A stretch of DNA of 64,000 bases, taken from contig SCHM01000005.1 in the NCBI GenBank assembly GCA_004123355.1, positions 1,426,001 to 1,490,000 on the forward strand, in the 5' to 3' direction. Below are positions 13,101 to 26,443 of this stretch, in pieces. Below the pieces are notes generated by a model. That model did not search any database, was not told where the DNA came from, and saw only the letters and a program-made list of their open reading frames with translations. The translations under genes were made by a program, and so were the position numbers. The first letter of the stretch is position 1. Each line of letters starts with the position of its first letter. Origin of the DNA: Amphirosellinia nigrospora. Its lineage: Eukaryota; Ascomycota; Sordariomycetes; Xylariales; Xylariaceae.

Positions 13101-15941
13101 TTAATTTATATTTATATTAATAGAACTTTTTATAAAATATTTGCTAGATAATTTTTAGTAATAATAAAAAATAATAAATAATTTAAATTATATCCGGCTA
13201 TTTTAAGCGGGTATTATTAAATAAACTTGCCGAACATATAAATTAGCTATTAAAAAATATAAAAATTAATATTAAATTTATAAAGTTAATTTATAGCTAG
13301 TAAAAAAATAGTACTAGCTTAATATTTTTTAATAAAATATTCGGAAAAATAAAAAAAAGTTTAAAAGTTAATTTTTTATTATATATATTATATTATAGTT
13401 AATCTATATAATTTAATATTTAAAAATATAGTTTTTAAAAGTTTATATATTGCTGCTTTATTTAAAGGGTTATATATTTATTTTATATTTAGTTTAAAAT
13501 TTAAAAAAATAATTAATATTAGTTTTTTTTTAAACCGTTTATTATTTTCTAAAGCTATAAAAAAAGAACAACTTTAAAATATAGTAATAATAAACGTAAC
13601 GTTTTTAATAATATAATATAAATTTTACGCTTTAAAGAATAATTTATATAAATTATAAAATTGCTAATATATATAAGTTTTAAATTAAAAACTTATAAAA
13701 TTTTATATATAGCTATTAAAAATAAGTAACTATTTTAAGCTTTTTTATATATAAATAAAATAAATAAAACTTATGTTAAAATAAATATTATATTAAGCGT
13801 AATTAATAATTATTCGTACTTAATATAAAATATAGGTAAACTATTAAAATAAAACAAAAGCTATTAATATATAGCAAGCAGCACGCTTTTATTTTATTTT
13901 TAGTTAAAAACGTTTTTAAAAGTTAAAATAATAGCTATATTATAAAATTGGCTCGTAAACTTTAAAATATTTAAAAATATATTTAGGCTATAGCTTCTAA
14001 AAAAATATAGCGTATAATTATAATATTAATATAAATAAAAAAAAATAAAATTATTAAACAAATAATTATTTAATATAATAAAACGTTATTATAAATTTTT
14101 ATTAATAAGCTTATTATAGCTATAAAAACGGTTATAATAAAAGTAATAAAATAAATAATATAATAAAATTTAAAAAATTTAAAAGCATTATAAAAAAAAC
14201 AAATTATTATTAGTTTAATAAATTAAATTAATTTATAAAAGCTATAAAAAAGCAGCTAAATTAAAAAAACTTAAAGGTTTAATATAAAAAAAATATTTTA
14301 TTAAATAATAAATTAAAATTAATTTATAAAAGCTATAAAAAACTTATAGCCGAAAAAAATAATAATTAGTTTATAAACTAAAAACGTGTTTTATAAATTA
14401 TACGCGAAGATTTTTCGACTTATAAATAACTTGGAAAAAAACGGGCTATAAATAAATAATATATTAACGACCTAAAAATAAGCTATATATAATTTATAAA
14501 ATTAGCTAAAACTTTATAATTTTTTTAGTTATAGTTTTTATTTAGAATTATTTATTTATTATTTTTATTTTTGCTATATATAGTATTATTTTTAATTTCC
14601 GAACTTTTACGTTTTTACCTAGGTTAGCGTTATTTAAAATAATAATCGTAGTTTTATAAATTATAGCTATATTATTTTTGTTTATAAAATTAGTTCTTTT
14701 ATAGTTTAATAAAACGTTTTATGTTTTAATAATTAGTTTATATACGTTATAAACGAAAATAATTATAAAACGATCGTAGAATTTATTAGTAATATATTTA
14801 AACTTTCGTTTAATTTTTAGGTTATATCGAAACGTATAATAAAATAAATAGTAATAAATTTTCGTAAGTTTTTTTTACGTTATATTTAAGTTTAAGCTTT
14901 TAATAAAATATTAGTAAAGCGCTAATAAAATAAATTTAACGTATTAATAAAGCGTAATTAATTTATAAAACTTAAAAAATTTATAAAAATAGCCGTTATT
15001 TTTATTATTTTATAGGATTTATAATATATATATATTTTTAGAAGTAAAAAAGTAAATTAGCGTAAAATTTATTTATATTTTAAGTTTAACGAATTATTAG
15101 CGGGCTGTGTAAAAATATAAAATTAATATATTTATTTAAGTTATAGTTAAAATAATAATAATATATAACGTTTTTTTTATTATAATTTAACGATTTTTAG
15201 TTTATAAGCTATTAGCGAACTAAAGGCGCTATATTTATAAATTATTAGCAAATTATAAATAATTTATAAATAATTTATAAAAATAAAAAATATATATATT
15301 AGCTATAAGTTTATTAAATAATTAAAATTTCTTTTTAGGAAAAAAAAGTAGCGGGAATAAAGGCAGAATAAAAGCAGCTTAAACCGCGCTTTTATAATAA
15401 GCTATAATAAAAGCTTCGATAATACGTTAATAACTTGCTTATAATTTATAATAAATTTATAGAACTTATAAAAATTATAACTTATTAAGTAGGCGTTAGT
15501 AGTAAGCGTTTAATATATAAGGGCGATATATAGCTAAAAGCGGGGAAAGCTTAGTTTTATAAATTATTAATATTTTAAAAGTAATTTATTATTTAGGTTA
15601 TATTTTAAAGGAAAAAGGGGTACGTAAGGATTAATAAAGCGAAAAATAGTAGGAATAGTAAAGAAAATATTTATACTTAAAATATTACTGGCAAAAAGCC
15701 TTACTGCCCCTGTATACTATTTTCTTACGCTTGCTTATTGCTTTTTTTTTATACTATTAAAAAAATACGAATAATAAATAAGCGTAAGTATAATAAGTAT
15801 AAGCTAATATTTAAAGCTTTTAAATATATATAAAACGTATATAATTTATTAAAGCTATAATTATTAATCGAAACTAGTTTATATTGTTTATATTTTTTAA
15901 TACTAGTATTTTTTTACTAAAACAAATGTTTTAAAATATAT
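10181..15941. mobile_element. F1: unclassified 5.8-kb mobile element in E0
   Basis: This 5761-bp insert interrupts E0 and is flanked by the 5-bp repeat TATAA (10176-10180 and 15942-15946). Its left end begins ATAAGTAGTTTTATAGGC and its right end finishes near ACTAAAACAAATG..AAAATATAT. Both ends recur in the 327-bp F2 that follows directly. Long terminal repeats are not seen, and no clear terminal inverted repeat was found, only weak similarity between the ends. The plus strand is purine-rich from about 10300 to 14500, which may mark the former coding strand. A less altered segment lies at 15340-15720. I could not recognise a transposase, integrase or reverse transcriptase motif. A DNA transposon or a Crypton-like tyrosine-recombinase element fits the end structure better than a LINE. 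Confidence 0.65.
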
Positions 15942-15946
15942 TATAA

Positions 15947-16273
15947 ATAAGTGGTTTTATAGGCTTATAGGGCTTATTATATAATTTTATTATTTATATT
16001 ATATTTTCGGTATATTTAAACTACGTATATAATACGTTATTTTTTATTTATTATTTTATTTTTTAAGTAGTTAAATAGTTAGTGTTAGCTATTTTTGTTT
16101 GTTTTTGTTTTTTAGTTAATATAAGCAAGTATAAGCTATTCGAAGCTTTTACGAGGTATATAAGGCGTAATAACTTGTTAAAGCTATAACTACTAATCGA
16201 AAACTAGCTTATACCGCTTACGCTCCCCTAATATTAATACTTTCCCTACTAAAACAAGTGCCCTAAAATATGC
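15947..16273. mobile_element. F2: 327-bp deletion derivative of F1
   Basis: F2 joins the left end of F1 (ATAAGTGGTTTTATAGGC..., matching 10181-10290) to its right end (matching about 15780-15941), with the middle missing. It is flanked by TATAA on both sides (15942-15946, shared with F1, and 16274-16278). It is therefore a short internally deleted form lying head to tail with the full element. Its right half is nearly free of RIP (TACCGCTTACGCTCCCCTAA), so it preserves the original right terminus, ending CTAAAATATGC. Confidence 0.7.
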
Positions 16274-16379
16274 TATAAATTATAATTAAAAAAACTTAAA
16301 TATTTTAAATATTAAATTAATATAATCTAAAATATTATAATTAATTAATATTTATATTTTAAATTAAACTTATAATATA

Positions 16380-16507
16380 AAAAAAAAGCAAGGAAAGTGG
16401 TTGTTATATTAAAGGTGCGTAACACCTGTTTATTTTATCTAGATATGCTTAGCTACAGCTAGCTCTGCCAGCTATTAATAACTATTGTTAGGCCGGTAGC
16501 TTATCTA
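16380..16507 (-). repeat. E1 LTR, 3' copy
   Basis: This is the low-coordinate LTR of E1, moderately altered but still showing GTGGTTGTTATATTAAAGG, the near-palindrome GGTGCGTAACACC and ATCTAGTCCGGGGCAAAC at its inner junction. It pairs with 22800-22931, which is almost clean, so the two LTRs of one element have decayed very unequally. Confidence 0.85.
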
Positions 16508-19500
16508 GTCCGGGGCAAACATTAGCGCGCCCCTACGCTTTTTTTAAATATTTAAATCTATTTAAATCTACGTACAAACTATTTTAAAAGTAATATATAC
16601 TTTTTTTTTTTCGTTTATAAATAGCTACTTTTTAATATAAATAATTTTAATGAATTTTATAAAATTTAGTTTTTTTTATAACTTTTAATCTATTTAAATT
16701 TTTTAGTATATAATTTTTTTTTTTATTATAACGTAAGTTTAAATAGCTTTTTTATTTAAATTTTAATTTTAGCTATTTTTTGTTTTAATAAATAAAAACT
16801 AAATTTTAACTTTAAATTATAATTTATAACTATAAAAGCTTATTTTTTTGTGAACGTTTTTATATATTTATTTAATTTTTTTAAATAAATTAAAGCTAGC
16901 TAATACGTTAAACTACTAAGTTTATTTATATTTATTATTTAATAATTTAAACTTATATAATTAAAATAGTTTTAGCTTAATAATATTAAATAGCAAATAT
17001 ATTTGTTTAAACGTTTTTTAGGCAATATTATATAATAATTTAGCTAAGCTATATTTAATAGTTTTATATATTTAAAGTTAAATATTTTATTAATAATAAA
17101 ATCTTTATATTTTATAATTGCTATTTTTATATTTTAGGTCGTTTATTTAAGCTATAAAATAAACTATTATTTTATTAAGCATTATTTACTATTTTATTAA
17201 ATATTTATTAATTTAATATTTAATATAAAGCTAATAAAGCATTAATTATTTTATCCTTTTGTTTTTTATACGATTTTAAAAATTTTATATAAATAAAAAT
17301 ATTTTTTAGATCGGTTATAATATTAATAATAAAATTTATTTTATTAATCTAACGTTTTATTTTAACGAATATTATTTAGCTATATAATTAATTATAAAAT
17401 ATTAGTTATATTAACTAAATAGTTTACTATATAGTAAATATATTAATTTTTTTATATAAATATTAAAAAAGTTTAATAAAATTTACTATTATATTAAAAT
17501 AGTTCGCAAATAATAATAAATAAATCGGGCGCTATTATTTTTCTAAGGTTAAAACGGGCGTACTATAAGTATTTTAATATATTTATAGTATATAGCTATA
17601 ATAAACTAATATATTAATTAGTTTATTTTTTTAAAATAATTAAAACGTAATAATAACTAATAAATTATATGTTTATTGTAATATTTTAATATTTTTTTTA
17701 TACGAAATATTATTTCTAGCAATTTTTAAATAATATTTTAATTAACTGTTTTATATTTTAAAGTTTTAGCCTTGTGTATTAATATTATATACTTTAGTTT
17801 TCTTTTATTTGTTAAATTTTTAACTTATATAAGTATTATACGTTTAAATATTAAAAAAAATATAAACTTGCTTTTTAATATATTGTTTAATATTAAATTA
17901 TTATTAAAATAGCGTAATAATAAATCCGGGGCAAAATTAATATTATTAGCGTTGTTAAATAATATATTATTAAGCTTTATATTTTTTTTTAGGGTTATCT
18001 GACTAGTTTTATAATCTTATTAGTTTAAACGTTATAATATATTCTTATATAATTTATTAATAAACGTTTTTTTTTATAAGTTATATATTTAATAATATTT
18101 GTTAATATTTGTTTATTTTGTTTTTTTAAATCTATTTTTTTAAATTTTTATTGATATTTTATAATATAATAATTATTTAAATAATTATTAAAAAGAATAG
18201 TATGTAATAATATGTTTGCTATTATATTTTTTAAGCTTATAATATAAATAATATAAACGTTAAAAAGCCGTAGCTTATTTGTTTATTTTATGTAAATATT
18301 TTTGACGTTCGGTAATATTAAAAAAAAATAAATAGCTTATAATTGTATAAATAATAAACGTATTTTTAAACTTAAAATATTTTTTATATTTTCGGCAAAA
18401 TTTTATAATAGTGTATAGTTTTTTTATAAATATTATAATTTTTTTACGTTAAAATAAATAAAAAACTATTATATAGTATAAGTTTAAATATTTTTTTTAG
18501 TATTATAAAATATAATATTTTTTTTATAAGTAAATATGTTAGAATATATTTTAATAGGTTAATTTATAATATAATTATATATCTTTATAATAGCGGCTAT
18601 TAATAAGTTTAATAATTTAAAAGCGAATATTTTGCTAAAGCTTTATTGTTATAGTATTTTTTTAAAACGTATTAAAAATCGAGCTATTTAAAATAATTTT
18701 TATTTATTTATAAATAAAGCTTATAATTTTTATAAATTTTTTATTTTTATTTAATTTTTAGTACTAGCTAGTTTTAAAAGCGTTTAGTTTATTTTTTTTA
18801 ATTGTTATTTTGCTATATATTTTATAAATTTTTTTAAGGCTTTTATTTTGTTATATAATAAATATTTTTTAAATAATAGTTTTAGTTTTAATTATAATAT
18901 TTTTGGCAAAAATAATATTCGATTTATTTTAGTTGTTTTTTATTATTTTATAGGCTAAATATATTGTTAATATATTTATAATATAAAAAAACGTCCGAAG
19001 TTTTTAAAGCTATAAAAAATAGTTTAGGTTAAAAGTTAAATATAAGTTTAAATATAATTTTTATTATTTTTAATATAAATATATAGCTAATTAAATATTT
19101 TATAGTATTTTTATAAACTGTAGCTAAAAAACTTAAATATTTTAAATGCTAGTATATAATAATTTAAATATATTATAATTAATTAGTATTATGCTTTAAA
19201 TCAAACTTATAATATAGCTAATAATAAAAGTGCTTAGTTTTTTATATATATTATAAATAAAAGGAAACTAGTATTTAAAAAGTTTTTTTTTATTTTATTA
19301 TAGTTTAATATAATTGGGGCTTTTTTATAGTTTGTATTATAGCGTCTCTATTTTTATTAACTAATATTAGTATAGCTGCTTAAAAAAACCTTTATTAATT
19401 ATTATAGTAAATTTAAATATATTTACGTTAATATATTGTTTAATTAAAATATTAACTAATATAATTTAAGTATAACTAGATTGTTTAGTTAATCTATTTT

Positions 19501-21239
19501 ATAGTTTTACCCTTTTTTTAGCCTTATTTATATATAAAAAGTTGGTTAGTTTATTATATTTTCGATATTTATTACGCTATAATCTTTATATATATACTAA
19601 ACGCGTATATAATGTTTTATTGCCTATTTAGTACTAAAAGCCGAATTGTAGTTCTACGGTTAATTATTATTTATATTATTTTATTGGACGTTTTTTTTTT
19701 AATATAATTAATTAACGCGTTATTTTCGATCGGTAGGAAATTTAACTTTTAGTTTCTCTTCTATACGTTGTATAACTTATTCTTCTCCTAATATAATAAA
19801 TTAATTTAGATATAGTATATTAGAAACTAACGTAGTTAATAAACTATAAAGCTATTTATATATTTATTTTTCCGGATATTATGTTTAAATATAGCGCGTA
19901 TGCTTTTAATTAAACGTAATCTAAAAAAATAAATAGTATTCTTATACTAGCCGATTTAATAACCCGGCTAAGTTAAAGCTAATAATTTAGTTTAATAACT
20001 CGTATTTAAAGTATTTGTGTTTATATAATTTTACTGCTATTATACTTTTTGTATTAGATTTTAATATGTTTTTATATGTTTTTTTATGATATTAGTGTTT
20101 TTTTGTATAAGAAAATTAGCTTATAAGTATTTCTTAATAATTATTGGCCTTTTTAACGTTATTGGTTTTTTTTTTAGCGCTAAGGTTTTTATAATAAAGG
20201 ACGAACTTTGGATGTTGAATGACGCTATAATATCCTATAGCTACGGTAATCTTAATAGCAGAAAAATATTTTTTTTACTTTTTAGTAGTTATATTATTGT
20301 TTATATAAAGCGAATAATACTTATAACTGTTATATTAAATATTACGAACTTATTTATTTTTTCGGTTCGTTTGTTTAAATCTAATAAAGTGGTAGATTTA
20401 TTTTTAATAGATAATTAGCGGATCGGGATATTAAGGTTTTTAATAACGTTAGGATAAATAAAGTTAACGTTATTTTTTTAATTTGTTTAACTAGAGTTTT
20501 TTTTATAGTATTTATTATAATTTTTTTTAATAGTAAATTTAATAACTAGGGTTATTTTATACGCGTTTAACGGTATAATAATTGACGCTTTTGTTGTAGG
20601 GATTATGGTTTTATTTTAGTATATTTTTAGCTGTATTTTTAGCTTTTTTTTAATTTGCGTCGATAGGTATTTAAGATTACGAAAAATCTGGGCTTAATTA
20701 GAGAAAGTTTATAAAGGATATAGGTATTCTGGTTTGTTGTAAGAGGGTTTTGTAGTTTATTGTACTTTTCCTTTTCTGGCCTTTGATTTTTTTAGTGGCT
20801 GTGGTAGTGTGTCTGGGTTATGTACTTTGCGCGGTTTAGACACGCGTTCGGTTATTTTATTTGCTAAGTTTGCAACCGGAACGCTGTCTGGGGCTTATGT
20901 TTTTTGGTGGCTGGTCCTGCTGTAGTATTGAGCATGGTCTAGAGTATAGCTATAGAGTTTTGTAGATTTTGTTTTAGGGTTATGTTATCGTTTATTATTT
21001 ATATAGCAAATGGCTTGGTGTTTTGAAGGGATTTTATCGTGATTAGACTGTTATAGGTGTTAAACGCCTTATATATTAAATATACCGCTTATAAGGTGAG
21101 TGTTTTTTCTACCTCCTTAACAAACGCGTTATAGTATAACTAGGCTAACTTGGATTAAACTTTTTAAAGATAAAGCTCTATAGATATAAACTTACGCACC
21201 GGCAGTACTTTCGTTTTAAGTAGGCTTGTTCCTACTACT

Positions 21240-22700
21240 GTAGCTATTTATTATTCCGATGTGCACTGCGGCTGTGTATGGCCTCTTTTACTACAGCGAA
21301 AACAGACTTTTTACCTTCTCTTAATGTTTCGGAGCTATTGACCAGTAGATGACTTGAGGACTCTATGGGTGGAAGTTGCTTCGAAGATAGCCTATTATAA
21401 CCTTAGTAACCTCCTCGGTTGTATGAGCCGTAGCTTCTATATCCTCTCTGCTTGCATAGCTATTGCTGTAACCGTTGTTGCTGTTGTATGAGTTACTTCG
21501 CCAATTTCCACAGATCTTAACTGGTGTGCGTGAGGGCAATCTCTCGATATATGCCCGTCCGGTGACAATTATAACACTTAACAGCTAATTGGTCCGTTCG
21601 ATCTCCCTAGTATACTTGCTTTTGTATAGGGTGTACTGCGTTATAAGGTCGACTGAGGGGTGACTTCGGACGTGGTGGATTAGAGACGGTTGGAGGTCTA
21701 GTAATCGGCGGGAGCGGTTGGGTTGTTTGTTTCGACAGAGCGAGGTCGTCGATACTCTTGACAGCCTGTCTGACGGAGATGTCTGGGGTTTCGTATAGGA
21801 TCTTGCGAATTGCCTCTACTTCTGTCGTTCTACGTGCTTAGCCTCTGCCTAGCCTTGTTAGCAATTGTTTTCGAGGCGTTTTGGATAACTCGAGGCATTC
21901 TCTCAGTGTTTTAACTCTAGTAGCTCTCTGCGACAGGCTTCCTGACGTAGATTATAGTTTCTGAGACCATTGACGAATCCGGAGATGATTATTCGCAGAA
22001 AGGTGTTCTCCACTGAAGATCCGGCTGCGGCCCTGCCGTCCGGTGTAGTACTAGTCCTAGGCGTGTCTCGGATCCCTGTTGTCTTACGGCTCTTAATACG
22101 GTTGCAGTACTAGGTAAAGGACTCGTCTTCCTTTGATTGATACGTGTCAGGTCTCAGTCTTAAGATTTTACTGTTTACCAGGCGGCCTGGGTATTAGTCC
22201 TGAGGAGTTGTTGCAGTTTTAGCAGGTCCTCTGCTGTAGCGGTATTATCAGCACCTCTTTTTGCAATCTCTTGCAGTCTAGTATCCGAATCTATAAAGGT
22301 AGTAGCTTCTTTAATACAAAGTAGATGGCACGGATAACTCTAGATAGGGGCAATGTCTCCCGGGTGTACCTAACTTTTTCAAACTGCTAGATAAGTTGCT
22401 GAAGCTATCTAGACGATGACTTAGTGCTACAAAGTGTCTATATGGACTGAGGTCAGGCATTGCCCGCGCTGGTTCTGCATACTTACAGAGGCTAGACGAT
22501 CGACCAGTTGTTGGAATGATCGCTCCTGGGTAGGTGTCAGGGGCTTTGTGGCGAACTGTCTGGGTCTGAGTAGTATCCTCGAAGGTTAGGTCTCGGAGGC
22601 GTCTCCGGATGGGACGCCTATGGGTAACTGCCCTAGCTTTATTCACTTCAATCAAGCAAACAGTCAACAAGTAAGGCAGGTACAACAATGTCAATCGTCA
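21240..22700 (-). pseudogene. E1 gag remnant with two CCHC zinc knuckles
   Basis: This is the decayed gag region of E1, read from high to low coordinates. It is broken, with several interruptions. Parts that can still be recognised, in order, are: an N-terminal stretch; a segment near 22200-22320 reading DTRLQEIAKRGADNTATAED in part; a proline-rich linker (PLPPITRPPT) near 21690-21720; a first CX2CX4HX4C knuckle (CYNCHRTGHISRDC) near 21533-21577; and a second (CFRCSKRGHTQPQC) at 21263-21304. Gag packages element RNA into virus-like particles, and the knuckles bind RNA. The overlapping open frames at 22311-22694 and 22620-22937 are not separate genes. The corresponding parts of E0 and E2 are too altered to read. 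Confidence 0.75.
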
Positions 22701-22780
22701 CGTAGGGTGCCTTCCACAAAGGCTATCAGGCTTCAATTCTTAGGCGTACTTGCCGCTTCGCAAAGATTTCTTTCCCTCAG

Positions 22781-22799
22781 TGTCCCATTCTTGTTACCA
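22781..22799 (-). other. E1 primer-binding site
   Basis: Read on the minus strand, TGGTAACAAGAATGGGACA begins immediately after the 5' LTR. A TGG start directly at the LTR edge is what a tRNA 3' CCA end would pair with. The tRNA was not identified. It supports both the LTR boundary and the minus-strand direction of the E family. E0 and E2 carry altered versions at 34574 and 32896. Confidence 0.6.
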
Positions 22800-22931
22800 G
22801 AAAGAAGGAGCGAGGGAGAAGTGGTTGTTGTATTGAAGGTGCGTAGCACCTGTTTGTCCTGTCTAGATATGCCTGGCTGCAGCTGGCTCCGCCAGCTGTT
22901 AACAGCTGTCGTCGGGCCGGTGGCTCATCTA
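22800..22931 (-). repeat. E1 LTR, 5' copy, nearly unmutated
   Basis: This 132-bp LTR is rich in palindromes: GGTGC/GCACC with loop GTA, CAGCTGGC/GCCAGCTG with loop TCC, the perfect palindrome CAGCTGTTAACAGCTG, and GGGCC/GGCTC-type arms near the edge. In the sense direction it starts TAGATGAGCC and ends CTTCTTTC, so it lacks the usual TG...CA ends. The solo copy at 43506-43638 is almost identical. Confidence 0.85.
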
Positions 22932-22936
22932 ATATA

Positions 22937-25900
22937 AACTAATTATAAAAATATTTAGTTTTTATATATATTTAAAAAAAAAAAAACTAATATTTAAAAA
23001 GTTTTTTTTTATTTTACTATAGTTTAATATAAATTAAAGCTTTTTTATAATTTTTATAAGTTTTTATTTTATTAATTAAAACTAGTATAGCTACTTAGTT
23101 AAAAAACTTTTATTAGCTATAATAAATTTAAATATATTTATATAATATTTAATTAAAATATTAGCTAATATAAATTTAATATAATTAAATTATTTAGCTA
23201 ATTTGTTTATAGTTTTATTTTTTTTTTTTAGTTTTTTTATATATAAAAAAATTAGTTAGTATTATATTTTAATATTATTACGTTATAAAATATATTAAAT
23301 ATATATAATATTTTATTTATTTAGTATTAAAAAGCTAAACCGTAGTTTTACGGATAATTTATTATATATATTATTTTATTAAATATTTTTTAATATAATT
23401 AATTAATATATTTTTTAATCGGTAAAAAATTTAATTTTTAGTTTTTTTTTACGCGTTATATAATTTTTTTTTTTTTAATAACGAACTAATCGGAATATAT
23501 TATTAAAAGCTAATATAATTAATAAACTATAAAACTATTTATATATTTGTTTTTCCGGGCGCGTTATATTTAAACGTAATATATATTTTTAATTAAACGT
23601 AATTTAAAAAAAAAATTATATTTTATATTAGCCGATTTAATAATTTAATTAAATCGAAACTAATAATTTAGTTTAATAAGTTATATTTAAAATATTTTAT
23701 ATTAATATAATTTTTACTATTATTATTATTTTTTATATTAAATTTTAATATATTTTATACGTTTTTTTATAATATTAATATTTTTATTATAAAAAAATTT
23801 TATAAATATTTTTAATATTAATAGCTTTTTTAACGTTATTAGTTTTTTTTTAGCGTTTAAATTTTTTATAATAAAAAAAAAGCTTTAAATATTAATAACG
23901 CTATAATATTTTAAAGCTATAACAATTTTAATAATAAAAAGTATTTTTTTATTTTAGTAATTATTATTATTATTATATAAAATAAATAATATTAAATTAA
24001 TTATATTAAATATTACGAATTTATTAATTTTTTTAGTTCGTCCGTTTAAATTTAATAAAAGCAAACTTTTTTTTATAATAAATAATTAATAAATTAAAAT
24101 ACTAAAGTTTTTAATAACGTTAAAATAAATAAAATTAATATTTTTTTTAATCTATTTAATTAAAGTTTTTTTTTATAATATTTATTATTATCTTTTTTTA
24201 ATAATAAACTTAATAACTAAAATTATTTTATATATATTTAATAATATATAATTAATATTTTATTATTAAAATTATAATTTTTATTTTTATATATTTTTTA
24301 GCTATATTTTTAGCTTTTTTTTAATTCGCGTTAATAAGTATTTAAAATTATAAATAAAATTTAAACTTATTAAAAAAATCTATAAAAAATATAAATATTC
24401 TAGTTTATTATAAAAAATCTTATAGTTTATTTATTTATTTTTTTTTTTAGCTTTTAATTTTTTTTAATAACTATAATAATACGTTTAAATTATATATTTT
24501 ATATAGTTAAATATACGTTCGGTTATTTTATTATTTATTAAATTTATAACTAAAACGTTATTTAAAGTTTTATGTTTTTTAATAGCTAGTTTTATTATAA
24601 TATTAAATATAGTTTAAAATATAGCTATAAAGTTTTATAAATTTTATTTTAAAGTTATATTATTATTTATTATTTTTATAATAAATAGCTTAATATTTCG
24701 AAAAAATTTTTATTATAATTAAATTATTATAAATATTAAACGTTTTATATAAATTAAATATTTTACTTATAAAATAAATATTGTTTTTTATTTTTTTAAT
24801 AAACGTATTATAATATAACTAAACTAATTTAAATTAAACTTTTTAAAAATAAAGCTTTATAAATATAAACTTATATACTAATAATTTTTATTTTTAAATA
24901 AGCTTATTTTTATTATTTATTATTTATTTTATTTTTATATATTATAGCTATATATAGCTTTTTTTATTATAGCAAAAATAAACTTTTTTAATTTTTTTTA
25001 AAGTTTTAAAGCTATTAATTAATAAATAATTTAATAATTTATAAATAAAAATTGCTTTAAAAATAGCTTATTATAACTTTAGTAATTTTTCGGTTATATA
25101 AGCTATAATTTTATATTTTTTCTATTATATAGCTATTATTATAACTATTATTACTATTATATAAATTATTTCGCTAATTTTTATTAAATTTTAGCTAGTA
25201 TGCATAAAAACAATTTTTTAATATATATTTTATTTAATAATAATTATAATATTTAATAGCTAATTAGTTTATTCGATTTTTTTAATATATTTATTTTTAT
25301 ATAAAATATATTATATTATAATAAATTAACTAAAAAATAATTTTATATATAATAAATTAAAAGCAATTAAAAATAAAAGTTTAATTATTAATAAAAACAA
25401 GTAAGTTATTTATTTTAATAAAGTAAAATTATTAATATTTTTAATAACTTATTTAATAAAAATATTTAAAGTTTTATATAAGATTTTATAAATCGTTTTT
25501 ATTTTTATTGCTTTATATATTCGGCTTTTATTTTAGCTTTATTAATATTATTTTTAAAATATTTTAAATAATTTTAAAATTTTTTTTAACGTTTTAACTT
25601 TAGTAGCTTTTATAATAAAGCTTTTTAATATAAATTATAGTTTTTAAAACTATTAATAAATCTAAAAATAATTATTTATAAAAAAATATTTTTTATTAAA
25701 AATTTAATAATAGTTTTACTATTTAATTAATATTAATTTTAAGCATATTTTAAATTTTTATTTATTTTATAGCTTTTTAAATATAGTTATAATATTAATA
25801 AAACTTATTTTTTTTTTTAATTAATATATATTAATTTTTAGTTTTATAAATTTTTATTATTATTAAGCGGCTTAAATATTAATTTTTAAAAAGTTATTAT

Positions 25901-26139
25901 AGTTTTAGCAATTTTTTATTATAGCGGTATTATTAATACTTTTTTTTATAATTTTTATAATTTAATATTTAAATCTAAAAATAGCAGTTTTAATATAAAG
26001 TATATTAATAGTATAAATAATTTTAAATAAAAATAATTTTTTAAGTATATTTAACTTTTTAAATTATTAAATAAATTATTAAAACTATTTAAATAATAAC
26101 TTATATTATTAAAATATTTATATAAATTAAAATTAAATA
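22937..26139 (-). mobile_element. E0 internal segment (gag and pol part)
   Basis: This stretch belongs to E0 and aligns colinearly with 19205-22290 of E1 and about 29290-32540 of E2. It begins just after the E1 target duplication and ends where Y-a is inserted (AAATA at 26139). It is saturated by RIP, so none of the gag features readable in E1 survives. No open frame of note is present. Confidence 0.8.
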
Positions 26140-26443
26140 CTAAAGGCTTTTTAATTTAGGGGTAAAAATGCTTAAGTTTTTAAGAACTATATATTTAGGT
26201 TAGTAAATAAGTTATAGTTGCCGGTTATGCTAGTTTGCTTTTTTTTAATAAGTTATATATAATAGAATTTATTATTTTATTTTAATTTATTAATTATAAT
26301 ATTTGTTTTTTACGTAATTATATAATATATATTAAAAAATATTTGGCTATTTAATTAATAATAATAATAAATTTACTTATAAGTATAAACGTTAATATAT
26401 AATATTTTTATATTTGTTTTATTAATAATAATAATATACGCTA

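Larger units (their letters stand above)
16380..22931 (-). mobile_element. E1: LTR retrotransposon, best preserved E copy
   Basis: E1 is a full-length but broken LTR retrotransposon of 6552 bp inserted in E0, with target duplication ATATA (16375-16379 and 22932-22936). LTRs are 128 and 132 bp. Reading is on the minus strand: 5' LTR at 22800-22931, a primer-binding site directly inside it, a gag region with two zinc knuckles at about 21240-22700, then a decayed pol part down to 16508. The copy is a mosaic. From about 20700 to 22931 it is GC-rich and readable; to the left it grades into RIP-saturated sequence. The homologous parts of E0 and E2 are saturated throughout. It is younger than E0. 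Confidence 0.88.

Noticed and set aside
19600-20400. Possible retroviral-type protease or reverse transcriptase motif in E1
   Set aside because: Only vague similarity could be seen in RIP-altered sequence. It is not strong enough to annotate a domain.
20086-20418. Plus-strand open frame of 110 codons with apparent membrane-like hydrophobicity
   Set aside because: It lies inside E1, antisense to the element. The hydrophobic residues follow from T-rich sequence. The homologous parts of E0 and E2 keep no such frame.
22311-22937. Two overlapping open frames on opposite strands
   Set aside because: They fall in the gag region and 5' LTR of E1, where low RIP leaves frames open by chance. The plus-strand one is antisense and ends in the LTR.
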